From: Lamellibrachia satsuma
Taxonomy: Eukaryota > Annelida > Polychaeta > Sabellida > Siboglinidae
Direction of reading: 5' to 3'
Assembly: GCA_033239005.1 (NCBI GenBank)
Contig: BSQZ01000001.1
Location: 19,547,000-19,610,999, forward strand
Length of the DNA stretch: 64,000 nucleotides
The notes under the pieces are model-generated. The model had not been told where the DNA came from. It saw only the letters and a program-made list of their open reading frames with translations, and did no database searches. The translations under genes were made by a program, and so were the position numbers. Each line of letters begins with the position of its first letter. Position 1 is the first letter of the stretch. This document shows positions 11,074-23,461 of this stretch, piece by piece.

Positions 11074-14000
11074 ATATCAATGAGTTGGATGACAATATAA
11101 CAAGCAATGTACTGAAATTTGCGGATGACACAAGTGTGGTGATAAACAACATTTACAAAACTATCTAGACAAATTAGTAAATGGTCTGAAAATGTTATTC
11201 AATTTTTGGAAATGTAAAGGCCTACACACAGGACAAGGGATGTAAACTATAATATGGAGATACTGTTCTAGGTATCACTGTAAAAGAAAAGGACTTAGGA
11301 ATAACACTAAGTGCTGATATGAAAGTTTTAGAACAGTGTGCTATTGCAGCTTCAAGGGGTAATCAAATTCTTGGGTTGATTAGGATAAACATAACATAAA
11401 AGGAAAAAAGATAATTATGGGGTAAAAGCACTAAATCCGCTACAGGATAAATATTTAACCTGTAGTGGAGTCACTATTTCTAGAAAAATCCTCTTAAATA
11501 AACCCTCAACGCACTATCCTTTGCCGAGTGATTATCTAGATATTGTGCAGGATGTTTGGAACAGTAAAAAATAGTATTTCTGAGAGAAGTGAGAAACTTG
11601 TTTAAATTACCAAATGGCAAATCGACTGGTCAACAACATACATACTCTGTCTCACGATAACCACTGTAACTATTGACTGTTGTATGAATACGATACTGAG
11701 GCCTAAATTGCATCAGATTTCCTTCACCCTTGTAGGGTTCAGCTTACAGTTACATTTCACATTGGTGGCCATGTTACCGTTTTGCAAAATTATAAGAAAA
11801 CGTAACCATCAAAAATTCTAAGTCTTCACCAACCGCTGTCATCATCCCACTGAGATGCTGGTCGAGTTTTGTCAAAATTAGACATTTCTAACTCATGTAA
11901 TATGCCTGTATGTGCGATACCCCTCAATGTTTACCAATATTGGCATGAATTACGATGCATACGTGTCTAATCGCCAAAAAAATCACAAATATCCTTCCGC
12001 CTATTAAAATCATCTAAAAATCCACCATTTCACTCTCAACAGCTTCCACCAGCAAACCTGGCAATGTCTGTGCACAAATGCACTTATGTCAGATCGTATG
12101 AATTTTTTTAAAACGTGCTATATCCAAACTTACTAAGCCCTACATTCGTGTGTAACACACCAGGAAGTCTAACTGAGGCATGACCCCTGTAGCCTAGACT
12201 ACACCAACAGGGTAGAAGCCTACCTTTATAGAGATGACAACATGGCCGCCAGTTTTGAGGAAGTTGTGAGCGTTGATAGCAACGATTCGTGCCTGATCTG
12301 GCTGTGCAACATCAGCGAATATTGTGTCAACCATTCCTAGAACACACGGTACATAATATAAGCCAGTCAGTTCCAGTGTCGGATGTTCTTTTTAGCCATG
12401 CATTGCACAAATCTGCTTTGCATTGCATGATGGGATAGAAAGTAACACACATTCTCACTGTCATATTTTATTTGAACTAAACATGGCATAAGTTATCATA
12501 TATAAACTTTGTACCCTCTCATCTTTTTTCCTCATATTTTATAGGAACCAAATATGACATAAGTTTTGCTCACTCTTGACATACGATAAAAAACATGTAT
12601 TTTGTCACACGTATTAAAAAAAACTAAAAATTTCAACCTAAGAAAGGTTATGTCCAAATGTCTGGAACAAGTGGAAATATTGTGTTATATGTCCATAGGA
12701 CAGGAGTATATTTGTAGACCTGACCCAATAAAATGTTGTCTGTTGTACACAGAAGAAACTGAGAAGAATTTGCCATGTTGGTTTACTGAATGTGAAACTG
12801 CCCAGGCCAGTAAAATGGTTGTCTGATGGATATCCTGATACAATGAATTTTTTAACATATTTTTACCATATTTATCTTAAAAACTGTATTTATTTGTGAA
12901 GCACTGGCACATATGGCATGATATATGTTGAAAAATATATATATACAGGAATAAGACATTGCAAAAAAGACTTCTTATAGACATACTTTGTTAAATTTCT
13001 CTACATATAGTCCACTACTAAAGAGAAAACTTACCGACGAGCATCCTGTACTTGTGTGGGTGGCGAGCATCTTCAATGATGGGAATGATATTTGTTCGTT
13101 TCTTAGCCACGTTGATCAAGTCTCGACCACTGCGATGTGAGAACTCAACCGCATACACGAGGCCTTCCTATAACAGCAATATCACTCAAGTCAGATTGAC
13201 AAGAGTTCCATCTTTGTGGTCTCAATTCAGTACAAATACAATAGGTGTCATTTCTGGCAAGATGTGATTTCTGGAGCCAGAAATGAAAGAACTTAAAAGC
13301 TGCCTCCTCAATTCAATTATCCCATCATGAATCTGGTTAATTTATGATCAAATCTGCACTGTGTGAATACTTTAAGTAACATACAGTTGGTATTATAAAC
13401 AAGGGCATAAGTTTATTAAACCATCAAAAGAATTGACTTTGATCGTCAGGCGAGTTACTTGCAAAAGTGAATAGTCTCGATGAGATCACAAAAGTGTGCT
13501 GTTGGCTTTTAAATAGAGTTTTGGTTCAACCAAACTAAAATTAATTTATAATAATAAAACAGCATTTGTTTGCGACATAAATATAGCTGCTTTGGCCATT
13601 TAGTGGCTACTTACAATGCTAAGATGTGTATACATAACAAAACATCTCTGAAAAAGGTTATAGATGCGTATGTTTAAATGCAAGGAGCATAGTAAATAAG
13701 AAAAACGAATTAAACATTATGGTAGAAGATATTGACCCTCACATAATTGGTATAACTGAATCATGGGCCAACATAGATATAACAGATGCTGAATTAGGAC
13801 TGACAGGATACGTAATGTTTAGGAAAGATCGAATAGGAAGAAGGGGCGGGGGAGTTATTTTATATGTTAAAGAATCTATTCAGGCTTATGAAATAAAACT
13901 AGAAAGGGAAGCAGATTGCGATGAAGCTGTTTGGTGCAAAATTGTTTCAGGAAATTCAAAATTAACTGTTGGATTAGTTTACCGAAGTCCAAACATAAAC

Positions 14001-17000
14001 GAAGAGGACAACACAAAAATAAAAAACGCTATAAAGGAAGTTAGTAAAGGGGAATGTATCATAATGGGAGATTTTAACCATGGACACATACAATGGAATT
14101 CTCTAGAGAGCACAGGGATTGAGGATCAACAATTTCTATGTTTAATCCAGGATAGCTTTCTTACTCAGCACGTACTAGAACCAACCAGGGGAGAAAATGT
14201 ATTAGATATAGTTTTGTCATCACAAAAGAATTAGTGGACAATGTAAAAATATTTGAACCATTGGGTAATAGTGACCATAATCAAATACATTTTGACATCA
14301 ATGTAAAATCAGAAAGTAAAAATAAGAAAACGTACAAGAGAAACTTCCACAAAGGTAACTACAAAGATATGAGAAAATACTTAGCACAGCTAGATTGGAA
14401 TAACATGCTGATGAATAAGACTGCAATTGAATGTTGGAATATTCTAAAATATGAAATTGAGAGTATCATTGATAAATTTGTTCCCTTCCGAAAACAAGGA
14501 AAATGGTGTAGAAAGAAACACATGTCAAAAGAGGCAATTAGAAAAATAATGCTAAAACAAACTATGTGGAGGGTTTATAGGCGTACCAGAAAGGAAGAAG
14601 ACTATGCAAAATACAAAGAGGCACTTAATGCAGCTACAACTGAAATCAGACAATCTAAAAGAAGCTATGAGCAAAAACTGGCATGTAACATAAAAACTGA
14701 CAGCAAGAGTTTTTATGCATATGTCAGGAGTAAACAAAACGCAAGACAAGGTTGGACCTCTAGAAGACAGTGCTGGAAATATAATATCACAGGGGTTTTT
14801 AATGGCGGAAGACCTAAATGGTTACTTCAGTTCAGTGTTTACAAAAGAAGATATTAGTTCATTACCAGTTGCTGATGCTAAATTTCAGGGGACTAAATCT
14901 GACTATTTAGGACCGTTAGTTGTAACTCCAGAATTGGTAGCTAGGAAAATAAAGGCAATGAAGGATAACAAATCACCGGGAGTGGATGGGATTCCTCCAA
15001 AATTACTAATGGAAACAGTAGATCAAATCAGTATACCACTTGCAAGAGTATTCAACTTGTCATTAAAAGAGGGAGTTGTTCCGTTTGAATGGAAAGAAGC
15101 AAACATCATACCATTATTTAAAAAGGGTTCGAGAAATAAGTCAGAGAATTACAGACCAGTGAGTTTAACGTCAGTGATTTGTAAATTATTAGAAAGGTTA
15201 ATTAAAGACCATATGGTGGACTTCCTCGTTAAGCATAAATTATTAAATTCATCTCAACATGGATTCCTTAAAGCGAGGTCATGCTTAACAAATGTGTTAT
15301 GTTTTTTGGAAGAAATCACTAAGTGGATAGACGAGGGATCGCCAGTAGATATTATCTACTTAGATTTTCAGAAAGCTTTTGACAAAGTGCCACATCAAAG
15401 ATTGCTACTTAAATTAAAAGCCCATGGTATCGGGGATAGCATAACTGACTGGATAGAACAATGGCTGACTGACAGAAGACAACGAGTTGTAGTAGATGGC
15501 GAAGTTTCAAATTGGAAATCGGTTTTGAGTGGGGTACCTCAAGGATCAGTATTAGGACCTATATTATTCTTAATTTATATCAATGACTTGGACGACAGTA
15601 TAACAAGTAACGTACTGAAATTTGGACGACACAAAACTGTTTAGAAAGGTTAATACTGATGGTGATAAACAACATTTACAAAACGATCTAGACAGATTAG
15701 TGAAATGGTCTGAGAAATGGCAGATGCTGTTCAATTTTGGGAAATGTAAATGCCTACATACAGGACATGGGAACTTGAATGTAAACTATAAAATGGGAGC
15801 TACTGTTCTTGGTACTACTGTAAAAGAAAAGGACTTAGGAGTTACAATAAGCGCTGATATGAAAGTTTCAGAGCAGTGTGGTATTGCAGCTTCAAAGGGT
15901 AATCAAATTCTTGGATTGATTAGAAGAAACATAACATACAAGGGAAAAAAGTTAATTATACCTCTTTATAAAGCAATAGTTAGACCTCATTTAGAATACT
16001 GTATACAAGCATGGAGACCATATCGTAAGAAGGATATAGATACGCTTGAACGCATACAAAGGAGAGCAACTAAAACGATTCCAGAACTTAGAGACCTTAG
16101 TTATGAAGAACGCCTGAAAGAATGTGGTTTAACAACTCTAGAGACAAGGAGGTTAAGAGGAGATCAGATTGAAGTTTTTAAGATATTGAATGGGTATGAA
16201 AATATTGATAGAAATATGTTTTTCTCACTCAAGAAGGATAGCAGAACTAGAGGACATGAGGTAAAATTAGTAAAGGATCAATGTAGATTGGACATCAGGA
16301 AGCACTCGTTCTCACAGAGGACAGTAAATGAATGGAACAAACTGTCTACAGATTGTGTAACTGCTAGCAGCGTGAATATGTTTAAAAACAAGGTTGACAC
16401 ATATATCAGGAGGGCGGGTTATAAGTAGGTGAACATTGTTGGACTCTCGATAAGCCAATGGCTTCCTTGTCCACTTGCCATCTGGGCCTTTGGCTTGGAT
16501 GGCAAATCTTGTTAAATCTTGTTAAATACATGAATTTTAGATAAAGTATAATAAAATAATATTGACATAAAAATAAATTGTTTGTCCGATGATTTCATCA
16601 AAACTAAATGATTTCATCAAAACTAAATGATTTAGCATTTTGTAAGCTAGAAGTTTGATTTGTGAAATGAGCCTGAAACTAGATGACATTTTTTATTGTG
16701 GTACTAACTTTAATACTTGGAAAACATTCTAAAACTTGAATTCACAAGTTTTACATGCAATACTTACAGGCCCAACAATATCAGCAACATGGCTGACCGT
16801 AGTTCCTGATGCTGCCCCCAGGTAGAGTACCTTCTGGCCCGGCGCCATATGAATGTTGTCAACTCCGCCCAAAATGGCCGCCGCCAACTTGGAGCGAAAA
16901 GGATTCCATGCTCGGTATTCTAACTTTATTTCATTTTCCTTCAAGAAAAATTAAACCATTGCAGATGAAATGTGACGAAGCAAAATAAAAACAAGCTACC

Positions 17001-20000
17001 ACTTCAGAAACAGGTGTTAGTCTTAATTGTTTAGGGGCGACAGAAATCACATTTACACGCATTCATGAAATAAAGTAATTCTGTCCACCAGTGGTCGACA
17101 AGTAGACTCCACATTGTTAGTAAAACTACTTCATTGCACACTGCACACTGCCCTCATACATTAAGATAGTTTTACTTGAAATGTTTAAATACTGCTAAAT
17201 CTTTACAAAATTTGCAGTGATGGGACTACAGAGAAGTGGCAATGATGCACAGGAATTATTAAGTATGAAAGAAGACACAATGTGTGTTATAAATATTTAC
17301 TCTTGTCACATATTGACTGAAATGCATCCAAAATGGAATAAACATAATGCTTCCTTCCTAGTCATAGCTCATACCTTTACCAACCTCCTAGTCATAGCTC
17401 ATACCTTTACCTACCTTCCTAGTCATAGCTCATACCTTTACCTACCTTCCTAGTCATAGCACACTGGTTGATTCTGTCTACTGGGAATTAATCTATTTAT
17501 ATGTTCATGTGTATTTACAAATCAGAACTGCTACAGAACTTACAGAAGACGCGATAAACATCAAAGTTCACAATTTACTTATACAAGCAGTTTAACCACA
17601 CCTACCTCTACGACAATCTTCTTCTCTCCGTAGACAACCTCTCCTGGCACCAAGTTCTTCGTCACTAAAACGTCCTCTTTACCCCGAGCAATGAAAACAC
17701 CTGCAAGAAACAGCCACATCCACACATCAGACCTCATGACTTGAGGTGCACAGTCACTCTCACGGCCCACCTCTCGACCCATCCTCAATGGGCAAATTAC
17801 AAATGCACCCCGCACTTTCAAACCAGATTTTTATACAAAACATGTATTATGATATAATTCCATCCACAAAACCATGGCTGCAAGCAATATGTTAAACTAA
17901 ATTGGAATTAAAAAAAATGATATCTTTATTATGAGTTCCTGTTGCAATCATGCTGTACAAAATGTCCAACTCAATATCCATTAAAAATAATCCTTGATTA
18001 TGGAATGCAAGACGATTTGTCATTCTTACGTTTTATTGCAGAGAACGCGAAACCACTAGAGTCAATGCCAAAAATTGCTTGGTGTGTTGCACAGCTAGCT
18101 AACTTTTGCAAGTAGATTGATGACATTATTGTCTGTTATGTAGCAAATATTATAGAACATGGTGATAAATCATGTTGGCACAAGGAAAGTTTGTTTCTCA
18201 ATAATGTGGTACTATATGAGCAAACTCACCCTTGTGTTTGTGAGGTTCCACGATGACCTTCCGTCCTCCTCGCATGCCACCTGGAGGCAAAAAATGTAAA
18301 TGACCATATATGTATAGTATGAGGAATAGGGTCAAATTTGTATTGTATTTGAAATTTCAAATACTTTTTAAATATTCCAGAGTCACTCATCGTCTCCATG
18401 GTTGACTTCTGTATGACGTCACCCACCTCTTAATGGGCGCTGCAAGCAGCTGTAAATGTCTACCGCGGAGACTGGTGGAAGCAGTGTTCTACCTTAAACC
18501 CTAAAAGATTCTGGTCTGCCAGACCAGCAACGTCCAAAAGTTCCTGGTCTGGAAGCCAACGGCACAATGCGCGAGCGCAAACGGTCTGTATAACAACATA
18601 TTAACCACAAGCAGGTCAAAAATTGTACTGACAGGTGATTACTGTATGTCTGGTAGGCAGTAAGTGTTATTCTGATCATGTGTATGCTATTTGAGTTATC
18701 AGCTGACTTATGTTACTGGTAACTGGTTTAAAACTTACTGGGCTTGTACTATAAAAGGTTTGTAAATTTTGCAATAAAAATTATCAAATAAAGAGGTTTT
18801 TCTACTGTTCATTCATTTTATGTACGTGAACCAGCGGTCCAACCGTCCAGGACCCTTCTAAAACCATTTCTGGAATGTTAGTCAAAGTCAGACTAAATTG
18901 CAGCTTTTCGTAGCTCTACTAGTCTAGGTGGCCGTTTAAAATTTTCATGTGTACCCTGTATTGTCTGAATACAAATGATCACCGGGTACATTGCTTTCGG
19001 TAACTGCTTTATGCGACACAGCAATAACAACAGAAGATCCTTTATGCGACACAGCAATAACAACAGAAGACCCCTCTTAACCCGGTTTCTTTTTCAAACT
19101 GTTGAAACTGGTTAAGTCAGATGTTGTTAGTATCATTAGCGTTTATCAGTATCGTATCATGTTTTTTTCTAGATTTTGGCAGTAGATTTCGGCTCGGTGA
19201 CATTCCCCCAAAAACAGCATGGTATGTTTAGCCACGAGAACTGCACCAGTGGTGACGCTTTGATTCAATTACAAAAATCAATATTTAATGTGCGCTCTTT
19301 GTGAGTGGCAAGTTTTGCAATAAAAATGTTCAGGTGAACATGTGACCGTAAAAAACGCATTTTTAAACAGCTTGTTTCTTCCGGCGGCCAATTTTGATGA
19401 TCAGCTGGTGAATACTGCCGTACAATGCTGTATTTTGTCCAGAAAAGTAGACGGTCATGCGGGCCACTAACTCAAAAAAGTTACAGAAAACAAGCATTGG
19501 ATACAATTTTGAGTGTATACATTTGTAGTCATGGTCAATGGAGTAAAATTCGCTTGCTAACTGTAGAAATGTCGCGTCAGAGAATTTTGTTTGAACACTG
19601 TGTTTTCAGTACACAATTACAGCTGTGAAATGTCACAAATTGTTTCTTTACAACTATGTATTGTTATATACCCTGATACACATTGTATCATGACACAAAT
19701 AGCATGCATACCATCACGGCTTATTGTATCACTACCAACATCAATATAAACCTATGTGCATTTAGCTCCAACATGTGTAAATTAATTTATGCAACTTACC
19801 AGATCCATAAATTTTTTTATGAAATAATCAATGCAGGTCTTTGCTAAACTTGCCCTGGGTGTATGAGACTACACCTGAACTATTTGGCAAAATAAATTGA
19901 ATTACTCCGCGCTAGCCAGCCAATTACAGCATAGCGGAAAGCAGTTCAAACCGGAGCCAGTAGCTCGAAACTTTCACTCCTGATCCAATCGCCGCATAGC

Positions 20001-20838
20001 GAAGTTTTTGAAATTGTCTCTCGAAATTAATGTTCTTCCCAAAGTGGCTGCGTGATAAGCAGTGCACATTGTAATAAAGAACTTTATTATTTGGCCCATT
20101 TTAATTCTCTACTATGTCGGACTTGCATTGGTTGTTGCATAAATATCAAATATATAGTACAACTTAACATACTTATCTAACCTGCAGGAAATATTTGAAA
20201 AGAACTTGGATGACATTTGAAAAGGGTTTCGATTTGCACCATTTAAAATGTAATTGTATTTGAAGAAATACAAAGTATTTGCACTTAAAAAAAATATTTT
20301 CAAATGTATGCATGGCATCCAATTGAACACATGAAGAAAGACAGATTATATCAAACCCTTTCTTAATTAAAAATTTACATATGTAGCAATAAAATGTTAC
20401 ACTTAGCAACCGTATGATGACATCATCTTGTATAATGTGTGCAAGTATGCATGTGTTTTGACAACAAAATATAAAATACTTACCCCTGCCACCACCGAAT
20501 CCACCTCTGCCCCGGCCGCCACCCCGGCCACCACCCCTAGGACTGAATCCTGCAAAATATGTTGTTTTTTATACAAAAAAAACATGTCCAAAGTTTAACA
20601 CACAAAAATATCAAGTTCCAATGAAGATATTTGGCTCACAAACAATTCAATAATTGTCACATGGTACAAAACAAATAGTGGGTGACAGACTTACCCCTTC
20701 CACCTCCACGACCCCCTCTGAAGCCCCCACGGTCACCTCCTCCGCGCCCCCCTTTGAAGCCCCCACGGTCACCACCACGACCTCTGAAGCCACCCCCTCC
20801 ACGTCCCCCGAACCCCCCTCGTCCACGGGGTGAATATT
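8296..20838 (-). CDS. FBL: Fibrillarin, rRNA 2'-O-methyltransferase (nearly complete)
   Basis: Nine exons on the - strand, in transcript order: 20838-20695, 20549-20484, 18280-18230, 17700-17606, 16938-16768, 13167-13035, 12336-12224, 8999-8854, 8314-8296. Every junction is GT-AG and in phase, giving about 312 residues; human fibrillarin has 321. Fibrillarin is the SAM-dependent methyltransferase of box C/D snoRNPs in the nucleolus, methylating rRNA ribose 2'-hydroxyls and histone H2A glutamine. Visible parts in order: a GAR region of GGF/RGG repeats, the KVIVEPHKH segment, [34 protein letters not shown], the SAM-binding loop [23 protein letters not shown], the IEDARHP and DVAQPDQ motifs, [16 protein letters not shown], and [15 protein letters not shown] ending RAPPKK-stop. 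Exon 1 (the Met and a few residues before YSPRG) is not found. Introns carry two antisense CR1 copies. Confidence 0.97.
8854..8999 (-). CDS. FBL: FBL exon: C-terminal methyltransferase end
   Basis: Encodes a segment beginning [18 protein letters not shown] and ending [15 protein letters not shown]. The acceptor is CTTTGTAG and the donor GTGAAT. The conserved ERDHAVVVG ending identifies fibrillarin. Confidence 0.96.
9597..11420 (+). mobile_element. CR1-type LINE, copy A (ORF2 only, old and deleted)
   Basis: Closely related to copy B through the endonuclease and reverse-transcriptase regions: peptides [19 protein letters not shown], then [18 protein letters not shown], then [16 protein letters not shown] are readable. 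It lacks the N-terminal start, has internal deletions (for example most of the reverse-transcriptase palm between 10938 and 10940) and many stops, and is interrupted at 11019-11072 by a TA tract. It sits in a fibrillarin intron in the opposite orientation to the gene, as copy B does. Confidence 0.9.
11019..11072. repeat. (TA)n tract inside CR1 copy A
   Basis: A TA run of about 52 bases replaces the sequence TTAATTTATATCAATG found at the same place in copies B and C (codons of the LIYIND motif). Confidence 0.93.
11735..12190. repeat. Dispersed repeat shared with 30190-30650
   Basis: About 450 bp aligns in the same orientation, at roughly 65-75% by eye, with 30190-30650; shared words include AAAATTCT, CCATCAAAAATTCT and GCCCTACATTCGTGTG. 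It ends about 30 bases from the fibrillarin exon at 12224. No coding potential; the family is unknown. Confidence 0.75.
12224..12336 (-). CDS. FBL: FBL exon: DVAQPDQ motif
   Basis: Encodes [20 protein letters not shown] and, at its end, GGHVVISIK. The acceptor is GTTCTAG and the donor GTAGGC. This is the conserved core strand region of the methyltransferase fold. Confidence 0.96.
12337..13034. other. FBL intron between exons at 12224 and 13035
   Basis: AT-rich intron without a recognised repeat. I searched the - strand by eye for box C (RTGATGA) and box D (CTGA) pairs of an intronic snoRNA and saw none that convinced me. Confidence 0.5.
13035..13167 (-). CDS. FBL: FBL exon: [13 protein letters not shown] segment
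   Basis: Encodes [20 protein letters not shown] and [18 protein letters not shown]. The donor is GTAAG and the acceptor TTATAG. The segment holds the acidic residue of the strand that binds the ribose of SAM. Confidence 0.97.
13640..16530 (+). mobile_element. CR1-type LINE, copy B (near-complete ORF2, 5'-truncated)
   Basis: One reverse-transcriptase protein is readable across four reading frames: 13643-14234, 14234-14750, 14750-15620 and 15622-16428. The order is an apurinic endonuclease domain ([35 protein letters not shown]), a linker, then reverse transcriptase ([58 protein letters not shown]), then the thumb and C-terminal region. Frameshifts include a lost A near 14228, a 2-bp loss near 14742 and a 2-bp loss at about 15625 that destroys the FADD catalytic motif. 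The 3' end has the CR1 tail with repeated TCTTGTTAAA. It lies in a fibrillarin intron, opposite to the gene. Confidence 0.95.
16768..16938 (-). CDS. FBL: FBL exon: SAM-binding motif [10 protein letters not shown]
   Basis: Encodes 57 codons beginning [17 protein letters not shown] and ending [18 protein letters not shown]. It holds the glycine-rich SAM loop and the [17 protein letters not shown] signature of fibrillarin. Confidence 0.98.
17357..17462. repeat. About 30-bp tandem repeat, about 3.5 units
   Basis: Repeated units of CCTAGTCATAGCTCATACCT followed by TTACCWACCT in a fibrillarin intron. Confidence 0.9.
17606..17700 (-). CDS. FBL: FBL exon: [15 protein letters not shown]
   Basis: Begins with two bases that complete a glycine codon, then encodes [20 protein letters not shown] and [11 protein letters not shown]. 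The acceptor is TTCTTGCAG and the donor GTAGGT. Confidence 0.97.
18230..18280 (-). CDS. FBL: FBL exon: junction of GAR region and core
   Basis: 51 bases encoding [16 protein letters not shown] and a split glycine. The acceptor is TTGCCTCCAG and the donor GTGAG. It links the RGG-rich tail to the N-terminal part of the core domain. Confidence 0.95.
18281..20483. other. FBL intron, 2.2 kb
   Basis: Mostly unremarkable AT-rich sequence. It contains a 30-bp direct duplication at about 19010-19070 (TTTATGCGACACAGCAATAA). No RNA gene or mobile element recognised. Confidence 0.5.
20484..20549 (-). CDS. FBL: FBL exon: GAR region, second part
   Basis: 66 bases encoding [20 protein letters not shown] and RG. 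FSPRGG is a typical fibrillarin N-terminal motif, here repeated after YSPRGRGG in the preceding exon. The acceptor is TTTTGCAG and the donor GTAAG. Confidence 0.95.
20695..20838 (-). CDS. FBL: FBL exon: GAR region, first part
   Basis: 144 bases encoding [20 protein letters not shown] and then repeated DRGGF(K/R)GGRGG units, an RGG substrate of arginine methylation. The acceptor is TGTTGTAG and the donor GTAAG. The first codon is split (xAA), so a small exon 1 ending in phase 1 must lie upstream (at higher coordinates). Confidence 0.95.
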
Positions 20839-20908
20839 CTACAACAGAGAAGTGACAGTGAACTGATTTGTTGTCTCATAAGCAGTACCACCAGAGTAGA
20901 CAGATTGG

Positions 20909-21220
20909 TGCGTCTATGTGCCGTCTTTTCCTTTTTCGTTACAAAATGTTCAACGTGGAAAAGAAAAGTGCACACAATGTTTGATTTTCGTTTTCAAATT
21001 TGCTACAAGAAAACAAAAAAAACGAATACTAACTGTTATATGTGGTTTTGTAAAGAAAATTACAAAATCAACACGAAGATACTCAAACCATTTTATCGTT
21101 TTCACTGCATAAGAACAAAGAGTGACTACAGCGCCACTCGTTTTGGCATTTGTTTCGTTGATGTGCTAAGCGGCCACACACATAACAGAATTATGCACAT
21201 AACATGTATAACACACATAT

Positions 21221-21280
<60 letters not shown>

Positions 21281-21695
21281 TATGTATTCTCTGTATTTAT
21301 GTATGTATACATGCATGATTGTTATGTGCACATGTATGTTGCCGCTTAGCATACACAAATATGCACGCATGCCCATACCTATGTGTAGGTTTGTATGTAT
21401 ACATATATATACTAAATTTTTTTAGCGTGTTTGATCACTTAGCACCACTTCAAGAAAACAGATGCCAGAACGAAAAACGAGTGGCACTGCAGTCGCTTTT
21501 TGTTTTGATGCAGTAAAAATGGTTCGTTGTATTACTTTTATCTTTGTTGTTTTTCTAACCTTTATTACAAAAAACGTGTATAATAATCTGTATTTGTTTT
21601 TCTTACGTGAAATCTGAAAACGAAAAATTAACTTTGTGCACAATTTTTTATCTTTACGATACATATTTGAGAAAAAGACAGCACATGCACGGACC
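20909..21695. mobile_element. Large inverted-repeat element with a (GT)n loop, in FBL intron 1
   Basis: The left arm (about 20909-21180) and the complement of the right arm (about 21425-21695) align over about 250 bases, for example GCCACTCGTTTT on the left and GCCACTCGTTTTTCG on the complement of the right, and GTGCTAAG at both inner edges. The loop holds a GT tract and variable sequence. It starts less than 100 bases from the fibrillarin GAR exon. Confidence 0.72.
21223..21276. repeat. (GT)n microsatellite
   Basis: About 26 GT repeats at the centre of the inverted-repeat element 20909-21695, followed by GCGCGC. Confidence 0.96.
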
Positions 21696-23461
21696 CAGGT
21701 TTCAACACAACATTCTCTATGCGCTGAAAGCGAGCTAAATGTGCGAATTTGAGCATAAAAAAATTATTGTGCATGGTTATGGGAGTCGGTGTTTTGGCCT
21801 ATAACAGGTTCAGCCATTGGGCCAAACCAACCGTTTTCATAACCGATGAACCGTGAAGTATTTTCGGGCTCTGTGGGCCAAAATTATTAACTTATTCAAA
21901 CTGGGAAATGGGGTCAGTGAACCTTATTACGTTCGCTATTTTCGCTAATTGGACTGACTTGACTGTTTGAGACCTGGGTGTTGTAACTGGAAAGTGCTAT
22001 GCACTAAGTTACTGACATTTTGAACAAATGTTCCAATTATGAGCACTGTCAATGATAGTTAATGACAATCTAGCTTACAAAACGCATCACATAGTTGGTG
22101 CCCATATTTGGCTGCTTTTACTACTCCACAGAATAAATTTACGTTTCCATTCGTATTAATTAAATATGTAACATGTTATACCTTTGGAAAGCTCTATGAT
22201 TGGCCTGTTCAAATACACGTGAATAAGCGAGTAGGTTATATGCAGCGAATGAAAAATCGTTGTTACAACATGTGTTGTCTGGGCCGCCTGAGCTTCTTAT
22301 TTTCTAATCTGCCATTTTGTTTTCTCACTCCGTTCTGTGTCGGTTCACTTTAGGCGGGATTATTTAAAGTTTCCGCCTCAGTATTTTGGCAAACTTAATG
22401 ACAGCATCAGTGAATCACGCTATTATACTAGTTTAGACAGTTAGAATGATGCCACGGGCTTTTTTGAGGTAAATATCAACTAGTTGCCATCGCGATATCC
22501 ATCGGCTTCGACAGCCCGTACTGCCACGGTAAACAACATGGGACCAATGGACCTGTCTGAATCGGCATAGTCCAGTGTTGGAAAATCATAAAAATAAAAG
22601 TTCTCAACATATTTGATTCATTATTGTTTTATTTTGTAGCTAATATGTATGCCTACATTTGTCTTTTTCCTGTACATAGGGACATACAGACAGCCATTCA
22701 GTCATCATCATATGTAATTGTCTAGTAGCAGGGTGAAAAAAAAAAATTTTGCTTTCTTATTTTGATGAAATTCAAAAAGTAATATCTCCATGATATGATT
22801 ATGTGCTGTAGTTTTTATCATTTTATTATAATAATGTTTTTTAGCAACAAAATGATACCTCAATCACACTTGTGTGATAATTATTAGCAATGTTACGATT
22901 TTTTAATAGCACCCTTGTGAATAACTCAGATTTGCGTACACCGCAGTGCCCTGCACAGGACAGGCTTTGGGACCAAGTCCGGGCCTCTACTAAATAAAAT
23001 ATATAAAAAACATTGGGCTTGGGCCGGGGCTGTTACACTTGCATGTACTGAATGCACTGCATGCTGGAATGACCACTTCACACATTTGATGAAAAGAGAT
23101 TTGCTCACAAAATATTTGCATACAAAGACATTTGTTCGTGGGGCATTTGTTCACATTTTAAAAGTTGTAGATGCGTGTTTTGACAATTAATTATACAAGT
23201 ATTGTATCGTTATTGCGGAGGATAAAAGGAGTGTTGGATTCTCTGGGTATGTAGTACACTATGTGTTTGTACAACTGCATAATGCATTGCATAGCAATGC
23301 AAACACAGTACACACATTACACATTACTACTACATAGAGAATACAGATCTTATAGATGCATATTTTTGGCATGAATGCAGCCTTTTGCATAGATCTAATG
23401 GCCTCATAAGTTCACATGGTTGTAGCCTGCTCTAAATGTTTACTTTAGACATATTTGCAAC

